DNA from: Myotis daubentonii | Taxonomy: Eukaryota; Chordata; Mammalia; Chiroptera; Vespertilionidae | Assembly: GCF_963259705.1 (NCBI RefSeq) | Contig: NC_081844.1 | Span: 108,934,965 to 108,998,964 of the forward strand | Reading direction: 5' to 3' | DNA length: 64,000 bases | Part shown: positions 39,548 to 59,295 of the stretch, one piece after another | Numbering within the stretch: position 1 is the stretch's first letter | How the letters are laid out: every line of letters begins with the position of its first letter | Notes under the pieces: model-generated | Databases searched by the model: none | What the model was told of the DNA's origin: nothing | Seen by the model: the letters and a program-made list of their open reading frames with translations, nothing else | Position numbers and translations under genes: made by a program

Positions 39548-39811
39548 GTGAGTTGTTTCTTTTCTTTATCCCTTATTTTCCAGTGGACTTCATGGCTTTT
39601 GTCTATGTTATTGTGTTCAGATGTGAAGATGGAAAAGTGGAATTTGATTAAAAGCCTCTTTCCAGGTATGTGAAGAGTGAGTAGCTTTGGTCTGTGTAGG
39701 TCATGTGATCCTGTCATTTGTGTAGGTCATGTGGTCCTACAGCCACCAAATTACTTGAAGGTATTTTCTGTGGTGCTGAGGGTTGCATTTTACTGTAATG
39801 ATAGTGTTTTT

Positions 39812-40005
39812 TTTTAAAAAAAGATATATTTTTATTGATTTCAGAGGAAGAGAGAGGGAAAGATAGATCGCATCAGTGATCAGAGAGAATCATTGATTGG
39901 CTGCCTCCTGCTCACCCCACACTGGGGATTGAGCCCACAACCTGGGCATGTGCTCCAACCGGGAATTGAACCCTGACCTACTGGTTCATAGGTTGATGCT
40001 CAACT
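39812..40005 (-). mobile_element. VES SINE, 5' truncated
   Basis: Reverse copy that stops at ggttgatgctcaac, lacking the last bases of the tRNA-like head. Confidence 0.84.
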
Positions 40006-40019
40006 GTCTCATGAAGGCA

Positions 40020-40262
40020 CCATGGAGGGCAAGAATGTGTACAGTGTAGAAAACTATTCCAAGTTTTCTTCAGCTGCCCGACAGGCTCTGGCTGCCAATA
40101 CCTCCCGGGAGGAGCCACGTCCATTCTTCCTGCAGAGCTGGCTCCCATTCAGACTAGTCCTGTGGCTCATGACCTGCTCTTACTTCAGTGGCATCTCAGA
40201 GTTGGGCTATGGAAATAAGTCAGCAGCCTGTGCTAGTTCCTCGATTTGGCAGGAATCATAAG
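40020..40262 (+). other. unidentified 79-codon open frame
   Basis: ATG at 40022 in a favourable Kozak context (gcaccATGg), 79 codons, hydrophobic middle (FRLVLWLMTCSYFSGI), stop before an A/T-rich stretch. I do not recognise the product. It starts just after a truncated VES SINE and has no visible promoter. It may be chance, a retroposed fragment or a lost exon. Confidence 0.2.
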
Positions 40263-40359
40263 ACTTTAAATTCAAGGAAAGCAAAGCAATTTATTTGTGA
40301 TGTAGAAATCGCTGTGATGAGAAGAAAAAGGCAATATGATTAAAAAATGTATTTCCTTG

Positions 40360-40601
40360 CCCTAACTGGTTTGGCTCAGTTGATAGAGCATTGGCCTGCG
40401 GACTGAAAGGTCCCAGGTTCGATTCCGGTTAAGAGCATGTACCTTGGTTGCGGGCACATCCCCAATGGGAGGTGTGCAGGAGGCAGCTGATCAATGTTTC
40501 TCTCTCATCGATGTTTCTAACTCTCTATCCTCCCTTCCTCTCTGTAAAATATCAACAAAACATATTTTAAAAAATAAAAAGTGAGGCTCTTTTTAAAGAA
40601 A
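40360..40601 (+). mobile_element. VES SINE
   Basis: Head ggctcagttgatagagcatt. Perfect 11-bp flanking repeat GTATTTCCTTG (40349-40359 and 40602-40612). Confidence 0.9.
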
Positions 40602-40612
40602 GTATTTCCTTG

Positions 40613-43269
40613 CTGTTTAATTGGAGGCATTGTATAAAGCTAGCCATTATTTGCACGCAGGTGGCCTAGGAACATCATCCTTTCGGGAGCTTGCCTGGAT
40701 GACCCAGCCAGGCACAGTGAAATGGAATAAAGAGGGCGACCGTTGTCTCAGGTAGAATGTGGTCCATGTCTTCATTTTGCCTATTTGAGAGGCCACGGGA
40801 GCAACAATTGAACCAGTGCTTCACTAACCCTAGAACGATTTAAAAAATGGGAGAATCTCACCTCCATGTGTTAGGAAGGGGTGGCCTCTTGCTCAGGCCT
40901 AGAAAACCCCTCAGGGTTCCTAATCTGCTCATGCCACTCATGAGGTCTCTGTGTTCACAAAGCAAGTACTCACATCATCTGGACTGTCTTCAGTTCCATG
41001 TCCGACCCAGCCCACATTGCTTTCTCACTAACTCTGCCTGGGTCTCTTCCACGATGGCCTGAATAGTTCAGACCTTTTCAGATGTCCCATTCCATCAAAT
41101 CTGAGACAAACCATTACTTCAAGTACCTCACAGGCAGTACTTACAGGAAGAGGAGAAACAAGGCCTGTTAAACCAGAACATGCTAACTTCAGAGATATAA
41201 TAACATGACAACACGGACATCTGGGAAACTGAACGATTACATTTCTGGATTACTGAAGAGGCCACGTAGGACCACGTACACGTACAGCCCTTCCATGTGT
41301 AGGGCTCCATCAGAAAAAAAGAACGTGGTAAACCATGTAAACTTTTCAAATATTTTACTTAAAATGCATACTGTGTATTGAAGCTATAATGATGACACAT
41401 GAGTGTGGAAACCTTGGTAGATAGCATTTCAACAAATATACTGAAGGGGTGGCCTCTTGAACTGAATACATGGTTCTTACACAGAACTCTACAACCTACC
41501 AGACCTTTGAGTCCTGTTATGTGGCACAGTCACAATCACCGTCCTAGAAGAACACAGAGGGAAAAGTGCTGAGCTACAGAACAGGTGCCATGAGTGGTGG
41601 AAATAATGAAAAAATGTGGCCATTCATTCTCAATGGTGAGGAATAAATTATTCAAAAAACACAGGCATCAGGCTAACCACTGGCAACAAAAGTAGGTTCT
41701 TACCTTATACCATATGTTGTCAACTAACAGTGCAGCAACAATCTATGAATAATATGAATGAACCTAAACAAACTTTATGCCATGCATTATAAAAAGAAAG
41801 ATTATATCAGGTTCCAAAGATCCTTAAGTTGGTGATTAACGATTCATGGAAACAGATACACTTAATTGTTTCTAATGCTCAACCTACTTACATCAAACTT
41901 TACAGAAAATAAGATAAATCTCTATATCAACACCTCAAAATAAATGATTTACCTAAAGTCCACTTGTCAGTTGTGTGACTCCTACAGAAGTGTCACTTTG
42001 TATCTTTATCAATAAAAGAGCAACCCCAAATCCACTGGCTGGAGAAGATATTGAGTCTTTCACAGAAGAACAGTCCTGAGGCGAAGTGGCTCCATGGATG
42101 GCTGGTCCAGTGGCTCAGAATCCCCTTCTGGGCCCCAGTTCTTCGTCTTTCTGCTCTGCCACACTTTAGTTATACGTCATTGTTGAGACATAACCAAGCA
42201 TCACTTCCCAGCAAGGCAACGTTTAATACAAGATTCCACGTCAACCTCAGGATTCCTTGAATATTTGAGGAAACCTTTTCCAAAAAGAACGTGTTTGGTA
42301 TCTGCTTTGTATATATGTCTAGAATTGGGTCCCAAGACCATCCCATTGCTGGTAATGAGAAAGGGATTGTCATTACTGGCTGAAAATGATCAAGATTTAC
42401 CCGCATTCCATGGATACCCAAACTCTGCCAGCAAACAGTAAGGAGCAAGTGGCGAGGGTGGTTACTCAACAATGTCTGCACAAACCCACGTGAACATGTT
42501 CCTCAGTCGGGAACAGGAAGGAGTAGAGCACAATGTTTAAAAATACTATCATATCAAAAATACACATAATTCCTAAATTACATAGTATGGTGGTTTGCAC
42601 ATTTACATTTGTGTAGGCATCCAAATAAAAATAGATGAGAAATTAGATAAAAACAGGAATATTTTAAGTTCAGTTTTAAAATGTATAGAGTTCAATGAAT
42701 ACTACAGTTTTTCTCACTACTTGTGACTTCTGGCATTAACAATTTAAAATTATCTATGCAGCTTTCTATCTATTTTATACATCATTTTCTATCTCTTGCT
42801 GACTCAGATATAGTTGTGAACATTATAAAAAACACTGACTTCATTTTGGCGGCAGTGTTTAGTTATTTAGTTCATTAACAATAATCAAATACATTTGTAA
42901 GTGCTAGGAAAGAGTACAAGAAGAAACATACTTTATATATACCAAATATTAGTTCAATGGCAATGCATACTAAGTACTAACATGGCTGTACTATTAAAGT
43001 GGTTAATCCTACATATGTCAAAAAATTATTCCAATAAGAATACACTGCCTTTTCAAACATGATTCCAAATGAAGATACAATCCCTGTAATGTACCATTCT
43101 AAAAAGCAAGTTAACAAAGACCTACATGCTCAGGACACACTCATGTATGAGTTTAATGTGGTCCTGATCAGCTATCTAGCCTTGCAGCTTCTATTTACAC
43201 AAGGAGTACATGTATCCACAATATATATATTACAAAAAACTTGATATTATATCAGAAACGTAACTTTTA
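40613..43269. other. A/T-rich gap between orphan head and ZNF12; probable long ZNF12 3' UTR in part
   Basis: No transposon is recognised in 2.6 kb, unusual for this window and compatible with a ZNF12 3' UTR. On the minus strand AATAAA occurs at 40290-40295, which would give a 3' UTR of about 3.3 kb. Short finger-like echoes on the plus strand (around 41395 and 41605) are too weak to call. Confidence 0.35.
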
Positions 43270-43591
43270 GTATTAATAATTTCTAGAGAAGTGTTTTCCA
43301 CATTCTGTAAAATGACAGATCTCCCCCTTGGAATGAATTCCCTGATATATGAAACAGTCTGACTCCATGGAAGTATATATACATTCTAGGTGTTCACACA
43401 TTTTACAGTCTGGTATCCAAGTCGTGTGTCTTGTTGTACTTGGGGTTTCCACCCTGTGAATTCTCGGATTACAAGTGTGAGTAATGCACAGAGGTCGGTC
43501 CACTTTCCCCTGTGTGAACTCTGACTTAGCAAAGGTAGGAGTTACATACATTACACTGAAATGGTTCTCTGATGTAAAATGAGGTCTGACT

Positions 43592-43605
<14 letters not shown>
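43270..43605 (-). pseudogene. fossil zinc fingers downstream of the ZNF12 stop
   Basis: Reading past the stop on the minus strand in shifted frames gives decayed C2H2 modules: [20 protein letters not shown], then FQCNVCNSYLC*VRVHTGES, then a C-x6-C ... FIYQGIH module and GEICHFTECGKHFSR. Conserved spacings of C, C, F/L and H are visible, with stops and frameshifts. The last residues of ZNF12 itself ([12 protein letters not shown]) are an out-of-frame reading of the first fossil finger, starting at the linker. The ancestral array was therefore longer. Confidence 0.7.
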
Positions 43606-52510
<8,905 letters not shown>

Positions 52511-52525
<15 letters not shown>

Positions 52526-52552
52526 TTTCTGCTGCTCTTGGAAAAACGAGGA
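52511..52552 (-). other. ZNF12: ZNF12 start exon with 27-nt leader
   Basis: Exon with acceptor ggtttcacag ending at 52553 on the minus strand. It contains tcctcg, the leader ttttccaagagcagcagaaa, ATG and MNKSL. It is near-identical in design to the plus-strand exon at 39482-39547. Confidence 0.8.
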
Positions 52553-52833
52553 CTGTGAAACCAGAGGCTGACCTGGAGAAGGAAAGTGCAGGCAGCGAAG
52601 TTAGGAGTGATCTGGCCTGCCAAGGACGACTCTTCCTGCGTAAGAACTCTCCAGAAAGTCCCATCAGACATCTTGGGAGATTGTCTCTTTAAACCTTCAG
52701 AAGTGGCTGGGAGGATGATGAGGGAGAGCCCACCTGTGTGTGTAACTCCCACATCCCTGGCGACTGAGTGGATACATTTCTCATTAGTGAATGAACATCA
52801 AAGCCCATTGAAGTAATCCTCCATCATTATACC

Positions 52834-53332
52834 CTAGAGGCCGGGTGCATGTGCCCCATGGGGTCCCTCAGCCTGGCATGCGACCTCTCGAAATCGGGAC
52901 CCCTTGGGGGATGTCAGACTGCCAGTCTGTGCCCAATCCCCACAGGCCAGGCCGAGGGACCCCACCGCAGCAGGCCTCTAGTGTGCATATGAGATCTTTG
53001 GTTAATCTCTTCCCGCCCTGCCCCCCCCTTCTCTCTGAGATTCATCAGTCTATTCCATGTTTCCATGCCTGTACAGTGGAGCCTTGACTTTCGAGTGTCC
53101 CGACTAACGAGTTTTTTGAGATACCAGCTGTCTCTCGGCTGATTTTTTGCTTTGAGTTGATAGAGTAATTTGAGTTAACCAGCTCCTTAATGAGCTTGGT
53201 CTTGGAGCGAATTAAACTCGTGAAGTCAAGGCCCCACTGTACTTTGAGCGCCTGCCCCTGGTGGTCAGTGCGCATCATAGCTACCAGACAGTTGGCGGAT
53301 AGGTCACTTAGGCTTTTATATATATATATAGA
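52834..53332 (-). mobile_element. HeliBat-type Helitron carrying a nested MITE
   Basis: On the minus strand it begins tctatatatatatataaaag and ends GGCCTCTAG (52834-52842 complement). A second ggcctctag in plus orientation near 52973 shows an inverted duplication of the 3' subterminal part. The sequence cctgcccctggtggtcagtg matches the CTCF-like segment of the other Helitrons. The terminal hairpin is damaged and the A/T flanks are not clean, so the copy is older. Confidence 0.72.
53074..53239. mobile_element. Tc1/mariner-type MITE
   Basis: 166-bp element with inverted ends CAGTGGAGCCTTGACTT and its near-complement AAGTCAAGGCCCCACTG, flanked by TA on both sides (53072-53073 and 53240-53241). 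No frame. Nested within the Helitron at 52834-53332. Confidence 0.78.
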
Positions 53333-53559
53333 AAATAAAAAAAGAAATTTTGTTACAGTCATCTATTTTCTTACTATTTTAACAAGATCAGGAAGTCCAC
53401 AGGATGCTGAGTAAAGGCATACACTCAAGCAGGGCTAAGTCTTTTAAATTTTTTGTACAAACTTGAGAACAAAAAAATCTCTTAAGAAACTTTGACTTAA
53501 GTATAATTCAGGGCTCAACGCTTGGCCTGGGAGCCTGAGTCCTGTTCACGATCCCACCC

Positions 53560-54620
53560 TCAGGCGGACACCCGGGCATGTCCCGCCCTTCTCAGGCCCA
53601 GTCTCTTCCGCTGTCACCGAGGAGCAGGGCGCCCCCTGCGGGCTCATCGAACCGCGGCACCAGACGGCACAGGCAGCTCCGAGGGGAGTGGGCACACGCC
53701 TAGGCGGTGAACTAGGTCCTGGGGGACGTTTAGAGACGTCTGGAACCTGGGGAGGGCGGGGCGGAGGAAGGGGTGTTGGGGGTGCAGGGAGCAGGGGCAC
53801 CTCGAACCCAGGCTGGGACCCCCGAGGCCCCCAGGAGACAGGGAGGTCCCCGGTCCGGGGCGGCGCCCGCTCCCGGCAGCCTGACCCTCCGCCTCTGACA
53901 CGCGGGTCCCCGGGAAGCGGTCCACGCTCCCGGCCGCAGACTCCCGTGTCCTCGCCCGGGGCGAGTCCCCAGCCCTGCTCACCGCGGCCGGGAGGACCCA
54001 GAACTGCCGCGGCCGCCAGCGCACGACCGCCCGTCGGGACTCGCTGACCCGCCCCCAGGCTCCCGGGGCCCCCGCCTCTGCGCCTCCCAAGCCGCGTCCC
54101 CGAGGAGCCGGCTCTGGGCCTACGGGACACACTCACTCAGGAGAACGTCCCTGCCGGGGCCTCACCGCCCCGCGCGCCTCGGCCGGGCGCCGCGATGCCG
54201 ACGGGCCGGGCCCGACCCCGCCGCCGCCCAGCTCCTCGGGCCTGGCCCGCGGGCTCCGGGTCGCCTCCGGGTCCCCGCTCCAGACTCCGCCCGCACAGCC
54301 CCGCGCCCGCTGCGTGGCGGCCCGACCGGACAGCGCCCAGCCCCGCAGGCCCTGGGATCGTCGCCCAACAGAGGCCACGGCTTGGGCACCAGGGGCAGCG
54401 GCGACCTGGGCTCGGACAGGAAGCGACAGCAGCGCGGCGGCAGGGCGCCTGCGCGAACACGCACACAGCCCGAGTGCACATGCGCAAGAGGTCGCCGGAA
54501 GTCACCGGCCGGGGCCCACCCGGGGCAGCGGGACTCTATTTCCCATAAGTCCGCGTGCCGCCCAGTTAGGGAGCGTCTTCCAAGTCTCCCGCTCGGGCGG
54601 GGAAAGCTCGCCGCCGGGGC
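53560..54620 (-). promoter_or_regulatory. CpG island and probable ZNF12 promoter
   Basis: CG-dense block upstream of ZNF12 on its strand. It contains an NRF1-like TGCACATGCGCA (54475-54486) and an ETS-type CCGGAAGT (54495-54502). A donor on the minus strand (GTGAGTGTG, complement of 54128-54136) could end a non-coding first exon at 54137; a second candidate lies near 53980. Confidence 0.62.
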
Positions 54621-54994
54621 GGGATGCCAGGTTCTCATTTGTCTTCCCTCCTGTGGGGGATCAAGGAAGGGTGTCTCAATCCCCCACAACCAGGCGCGGG
54701 AACAGAGGGGTGTATCATGTCCACTTATCTGAAATACTAGAAGTTTCACCAAAATACTAGGAATCAATAAATGCCCCGCTATAGTTTCTCCAAGGAAGGA
54801 AGGATAATAGAAATTGTAGCTTTTCTAGATTTCACAACTAATGCGTAAAACTATAAATAATCAGTAAATACAATTGGAAAAAGGTGAGAAGATCTTACCT
54901 CGGAAGGAGGATTGTTGGGCAAAAGTGTCACTTCTCAAAAATGGGCTCATCAGGACAAGGATCAACCCCTCTTTATGGTGAAATAATACAACTG
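54621..54994. other. upstream of ZNF12, nothing recognised
   Basis: The CpG island grades into A/T-rich sequence without identifiable elements. Confidence 0.4.
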
Positions 54995-55125
54995 TGTTTC
55001 CAAAAAGCTGATGGGGAGATTGGGGTGGAGGGCGGGGGCGGGCCAGAAGGGGTCAAAGGGGGAAAAAGGGGGACATATGTAATACTTTAAACAATAAAGA
55101 TGTAAAAATAAAAGAAAAATAAAAC
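54995..55125 (+). mobile_element. probable L1 3' terminus
   Basis: G-rich block followed by gggacatatgtaatacttta, AATAAA (55092-55097) and A-rich tail, the layout of a bat L1 3' end. Truncated at its 5' side. Confidence 0.35.
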
Positions 55126-55159
55126 CAGGCAATCAATCAAACAATAAAATAAAAAGCTG

Positions 55160-55361
55160 CCCTAGCCAGTTTGGCTCAGTGGATAGAGCATTGGCCTGCG
55201 GACTGAAGGGTCCCAGGTTCGATTCTGGTCAAGGGCATGTACCTTGGTTGCAGGCACATCCCCAGTAGGGGGTGTGCAGGAGGCAGCTGATGGATGTTTC
55301 TAACTCTCTATCCCTCTCCCTTCCTCTCTGTAAAAAAATCAATAAAATATATTTTTAAAAA
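55160..55361 (+). mobile_element. VES SINE with perfect 17-bp target duplication
   Basis: Near-intact. Flanked by AATAAAATAAAAAGCTG at 55143-55159 and 55362-55378. Confidence 0.92.
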
Positions 55362-55410
55362 AATAAAATAAAAAGCTGATGGGGAGGGGGTGGGATTAAA
55401 AGTAAAATCT

Positions 55411-55852
55411 CCTGCCCTGGCCGGTTTGGCTCAGTGGATAGAGCGTAGGACTGCGGACCTTAGGGTTCCGGGTTCGAATCCTGTTAAGTCAGCAGTTCTC
55501 AACCTGTGGGTCGCGAACAATGAAAATACATCCTGCATATCAGATATGTACATGACGATTCATAACAGTAGCAAAATTATAGTTATGAAGTAGCAATGAA
55601 TGTAATTTTATGGTTGGGGGTCACCACAACATGAGGAACTGCATTAAAGGGTCGCGGCATTAGGAAGGTTGAGAACCACTGTTAAGAGCACATGCCTGGG
55701 TTTCGGGCTCAATCCCCAGTAGGGGGAGTGCAGGAGGCAGCTGATCCATGCTTCTCTCTCATCATGGATGTTTCTGTCTCTCTCTCTCCCTTCCTCTGTG
55801 AAATCAAAACACATATATATTACACAATCAGTTAAAAAATAAAAAAATAAAA
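55411..55852 (+). mobile_element. VES SINE split by a SPIN element
   Basis: Halves 55411-55489 and 55682-55852 join into one VES SINE. Flanked by taaaagtaaaatct (about 55397-55410) and taaaagcaaaatct (55853-55866), one mismatch. Confidence 0.87.
55490..55681 (+). mobile_element. SPIN-like hAT element nested in a VES SINE
   Basis: Starts CAGCAGTTCTCAACC, ends GGTTGAGAACCACTG. Flanked by imperfect copies of the target gttaagag of the VES body (gttaagt at left, ttaagag at right). Internal deletion between gggtcgcg and aacaatgaaaat. Confidence 0.85.
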
Positions 55853-56019
55853 TAAAAGCAAAATCTGCAACCCAGGAAATCATGTCCGCAAATGTAAAAA
55901 CAGAGAAAACAGTTTTGTTGTTGAATAACCATTAAACCAGATAAAAAAGGAACCTTGTCTTTTCACCTGCTGCGCAGGCACAGTCCTCACAGCCATGCGC
56001 TCACCCTCGGCGGCACCAT

Positions 56020-56640
56020 GGGCTACCCGTCCTCCCACAGCCACTGTAAGCTCCCCGGGCACCTGGGGGCCATCCGTGCGGGCCGATCGCCTTTATCCCC
56101 AGGGAAAGGGAACCCTCCCCTGTCCCGGGACAGGACGAGCAGGCGGTTACAGCTCCGAGCGCTGCCCGGCGCTCAGCCCCGGCTCCCGGGGTGACAGGCG
56201 GAGGGGGGTGGGTCGTGCTCCGGAGCGCAGTCGGCAGCCTTAAGCGCATCCCGCATGGAGGGGCTGTGGAGCCAGGACCGCCTTTTCCAGTTCTTGCTGC
56301 TCTTCTCGCGGCCCGGGCCTGAATTCTCACGGATGGAAAAGACGGATGGCCCGTGGCAGTGCCCACATCTCGGCCTGAGCTGGGAGCACGGCAGGGCGCG
56401 TTGCTCTGTCCTCGTTTCCGAATTCACAGGTAAAGGAGGGCAGCTGGCCCAGCACCTGGAGCCTCCCGGGGCAGATGAGCGGCGCACCCGCCCGCCTGGG
56501 CCCGGCCTCCGGCTCTCACCTCCTCCACGTGCTCTGACGGGCTCAGCGGAAGACGCTGGAGACCGGGAGCCCCGCCTCCTCCTCTCTGATTGGTTCTCCG
56601 CCATGTCAGTCCAGCGGCCACGCCCCCTCCACAGCCCGCG
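56020..56640. promoter_or_regulatory. GC-rich block with CCAAT motif, possible promoter
   Basis: CG-rich sequence with an inverted CCAAT box (gattggttctccgcc, 56587-56601). Frames on both strands start near it (56255 plus, 56604 minus), but no product or splice partner is recognised. Confidence 0.25.
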
Positions 56641-56697
56641 GTGGCCGGCTCAGAGCCACGCTGGGCTGCAGCACGTGGCCTGGCCTCCTGCTGGGCT

Positions 56698-56698
<1 letters not shown>

Positions 56699-56776
<78 letters not shown>
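56699..56776. repeat. (CT)n microsatellite
   Basis: Nearly 40 perfect CT dinucleotides. Confidence 0.97.
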
Positions 56777-56777
<1 letters not shown>

Positions 56778-57019
56778 AATGGCTAAAAGCTGCCGATTCG
56801 TGTATCTCCCCCTTTTTAAACTTGTTCAGCTGGAGGGTTGCCTGGGCCCTGTGATTCCGTGGCGGGAAGCAGCACAGGCCCACCCCCTCCTGTGGCTTCA
56901 TTGGACTCTTCACGTGTCAATGTTTAGGGCGTAACTGCAATTATTTCCCCCAATTTGTCACCTATATTTTTTTTTTGGCCAGTGAATTCACTTCCTTTTA
57001 TTTTTATTTTATTTTAATC

Positions 57020-57099
57020 CACGATTCATCATTGATGTTTCTGCGTCTCTCTCCCTTCCTCTCTCTGACATCAGTAAAAATATGTATATTTTTAAAAGA
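57020..57099 (+). mobile_element. VES SINE 3' fragment
   Basis: Only the tail part (catcattgatgtttctgcgt to the A-rich end) is present. Confidence 0.75.
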
Positions 57100-57596
57100 A
57101 CATGAATGAGCTGCTGGTACAGCCCCCTGGCCGTCCTGCCCGTGTTCTCCGAAGGCAAACAGTGCGCATGCCTCTGCCTTCCATGGCCAGGGCCTGGGCT
57201 CAGGCTTGCGTTTCCGTGGCTCTGACCTGGGCCCAACTCCAGCCGACTCACGGCTTCTCCGGCCAACACGGTCCCGTGGAACCCGGCCTGGTCCCAGGCT
57301 CTCGGTGTGACTGTCTCCGATGGCCCGACCGCCCACTCTGCAGCATCACAGGGGGGTGGGGAGGGATGGGCGCCCAGGTCCCCGGGTGCTGGGGTGGGGC
57401 GACACACACAGGCAGCACTTCTGGGGGTGACCACTGATGCTCCGGACACAAAGGGGATCATCAAAGTGTGTCTCCCACCTCCCGCCCTGCCTCCCTCCAA
57501 GTGCCCAGCTCCATTTCCCCACCCACCCCATCTCCCTCTCCCCCAGCCCCTCCCCCACAGTCCCCCCCTCTGAAATTTGTGGGTTTTTAAATATTT
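57100..57596. other. intergenic, no gene recognised
   Basis: GC-rich unique sequence with C-rich tract near 57440-57570. No exon signature. Confidence 0.4.
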
Positions 57597-57797
57597 TCTT
57601 TTTTTATTGATTTCAGAGAGGAAGGGAGAAGAGAGAGAGAAACATCAATGATGAGAGAGAATCATGGCTCTGTTGCCTCCTGCACGCCCCCCACTGGGGA
57701 TGGAACCTGCAACCCAGGCATGTGCCCTGGCCTGCAATCAACCCTGACCTCATGGTTCACAAGTCGGCGCTCATCCACTGAGCAACCCCAGCCGGAC
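57597..57797 (-). mobile_element. VES SINE
   Basis: Reverse copy, tail ttttattgatttcagagagg, end ccactgagcaaccccagccg. Confidence 0.87.
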
Positions 57798-57809
57798 TGA
57801 TTTGTTTTT

Positions 57810-58022
57810 TGGTTAATCCTCACCCGAGGACATGTTTTCATTGATTTTGAGAGAGAGTAGAAGGGAGGGAGAGGAGGGGAGAGAGACATGGATGTGAGAG
57901 AGACAGGACAATTGGTTGCCTCCTACACGTGCCTCAACCAGATCCAACAGAGGTACGTGCCCTTAACCAGAACCTAACCCGCAATCCTTCGGTCCGCGAT
58001 TGGACCGCTGGAACCACTGAAG
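57810..58022 (-). mobile_element. VES SINE, long-tail variant
   Basis: Reverse copy with taatcctcacccgaggacat. Diverged in the tRNA-like head. Confidence 0.83.
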
Positions 58023-58502
58023 GAACCAGGCGGGGTCCCCCTCTGAAAGTTGACATCCCGCTGGGACACGTTTCTGAATTTAAGATTCTGTAATCAGACC
58101 CCCCCCCCCACCCCCACCCCACACACAGCGGTAACCAATTTCCTCCGTGGAAAATTCCCTGTTACACCCGGGACAGTTCCAGTCCCAGGGCCTGCGAGAT
58201 GCTGGGGGCTCGGCTGGGGGGTTCGAAGGCTCTCTGGCCTCTGGGGTTCTTGAGGGTCTGCTCCCCAGGCCCCTCCGCCGACCCCCTGAAGGCAGCTCCC
58301 GCTGGGACGGGTGTGGGTGCTGCTCCACTGGTCCCAGCACATTGGTAGCCCCGCCTGTGCCCCTCCGGAAGCCCCTCCGCCCGGGGCGCCCCCTCCCCCC
58401 AGTTCCTTCTCTTCCTCCCCCCCGCCCCCCCCCCCCGCCTGCTCCCTGAGCTCCATCCTGTGCTGCGTGGCGAGTCCTCCAGGTCCGAGCCAGGCCCGCG
58501 AG
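58023..58502. other. GC-rich intergenic sequence
   Basis: Contains poly-C runs (58100, 58420-58436). No gene recognised. Confidence 0.4.
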
Positions 58503-58645
58503 GCCGATGGGGGTAGGTGGGGGTCGTGTAGCCGATCGGGGTAGTTGGGGGGTCTGTAGCCGATGGAGGTAGTTGGGGGGTCATGTAGCTGATGGGGTAG
58601 TTGGGGGTCGTGTAGCCGATGGGGGTAGTTGGGGGGTCGCTGTGC
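58503..58645. repeat. about 31-bp minisatellite, five units
   Basis: Units of the type gtgtagccgatgggggtagt followed by tggggggtc, with small length changes. Confidence 0.88.
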
Positions 58646-59083
58646 AGAGCCCCACCACCGGGCACAGGCTCGGGCCTCCTCGGTCCCCGCGCTGACCCGC
58701 CCCCAGAGGCCCTGAGCTCCTCCCCTCTCCCCATCCCACCCCCAGACCCGCTAGGTCTCCAGGGCGCAGTGCATTTTCCGGCTGATGAGAGCCGCCAGGC
58801 CAGGAGGAGTCCCGGGTGCCCCCCCCCCCCCGCCTCCGCGCCCGAGGGCCCGGGCCTGAGGGGCCTGGCTCCCCCGCTTGGCTGAGGGTGGCGGGGAGCT
58901 GCGTCTCTCTCCGCGGTCGCTCCTCTGCTTTCACTTCTGGGTGCGGACCCCACGCCCCGCGCCTCTCGCCTGTTCACACGCGGTCCTGGTCCCGGAGAAG
59001 CCGCGCCCTCGCCTGTGTTTCCTCCTGTTGACTTCTTCTCCCCTTTGAGGTGTCGGTTCGGTGGCGATGACTGGCCCCGCCCC
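58646..59083. other. GC-rich intergenic sequence
   Basis: CG-containing sequence between two minisatellites. No exon recognised. Confidence 0.4.
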
Positions 59084-59295
59084 CGGGATCTGTCACCAGG
59101 ATCTGTCACCGGGATCCGTCACCGGGATCTGTCACCAGGATCGGTCACCAGGATCTGTCACCGGGATCTGTCACCAGGATCGGTCACCAGGATCGGTCAC
59201 CGGGATCTGTCACCGGGATCCGTCACCGGGATCCGTCACCAGGATCCGTCACCGGGATCTGTCACCGGGATCTGTCACCAGGATCGGTCACCAGG
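59084..59295. repeat. 13-bp minisatellite, about 16 units
   Basis: Tandem gggatctgtcacc with variants ggatcggtcacc and ggatccgtcacc. Strictly head-to-tail without spacers. Confidence 0.94.

Noticed and set aside
39584..39665. Exon-like segment with AG and GT borders after the MSKSQ exon
   Set aside because: It would require a 36-bp intron, below the mammalian minimum, and encodes nothing like KRAB.
41160..41700. Plus-strand finger echoes (HECGNLG near 41395, KKCGHSFSMVRNKLFKKHRHQ near 41605)
   Set aside because: Only isolated C/H spacings; no linker series. Could be the lost finger exon of the orphan head, but too weak to annotate.
43059..43244. 61-codon plus frame downstream of ZNF12
   Set aside because: A/T-rich chance frame in the probable ZNF12 3' UTR.
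56255..56854. 199-codon plus frame beginning MEGLWSQDRLFQFLLLFS
   Set aside because: Runs into the (CT)n repeat as poly-Leu/Ser; a donor-like GTAAAG follows ttcacag, but I could find no partner exon or family.
59084..59295. CRISPR-like repetitive array
   Set aside because: Units are contiguous without unique spacers, in a mammalian genome; it is a minisatellite.
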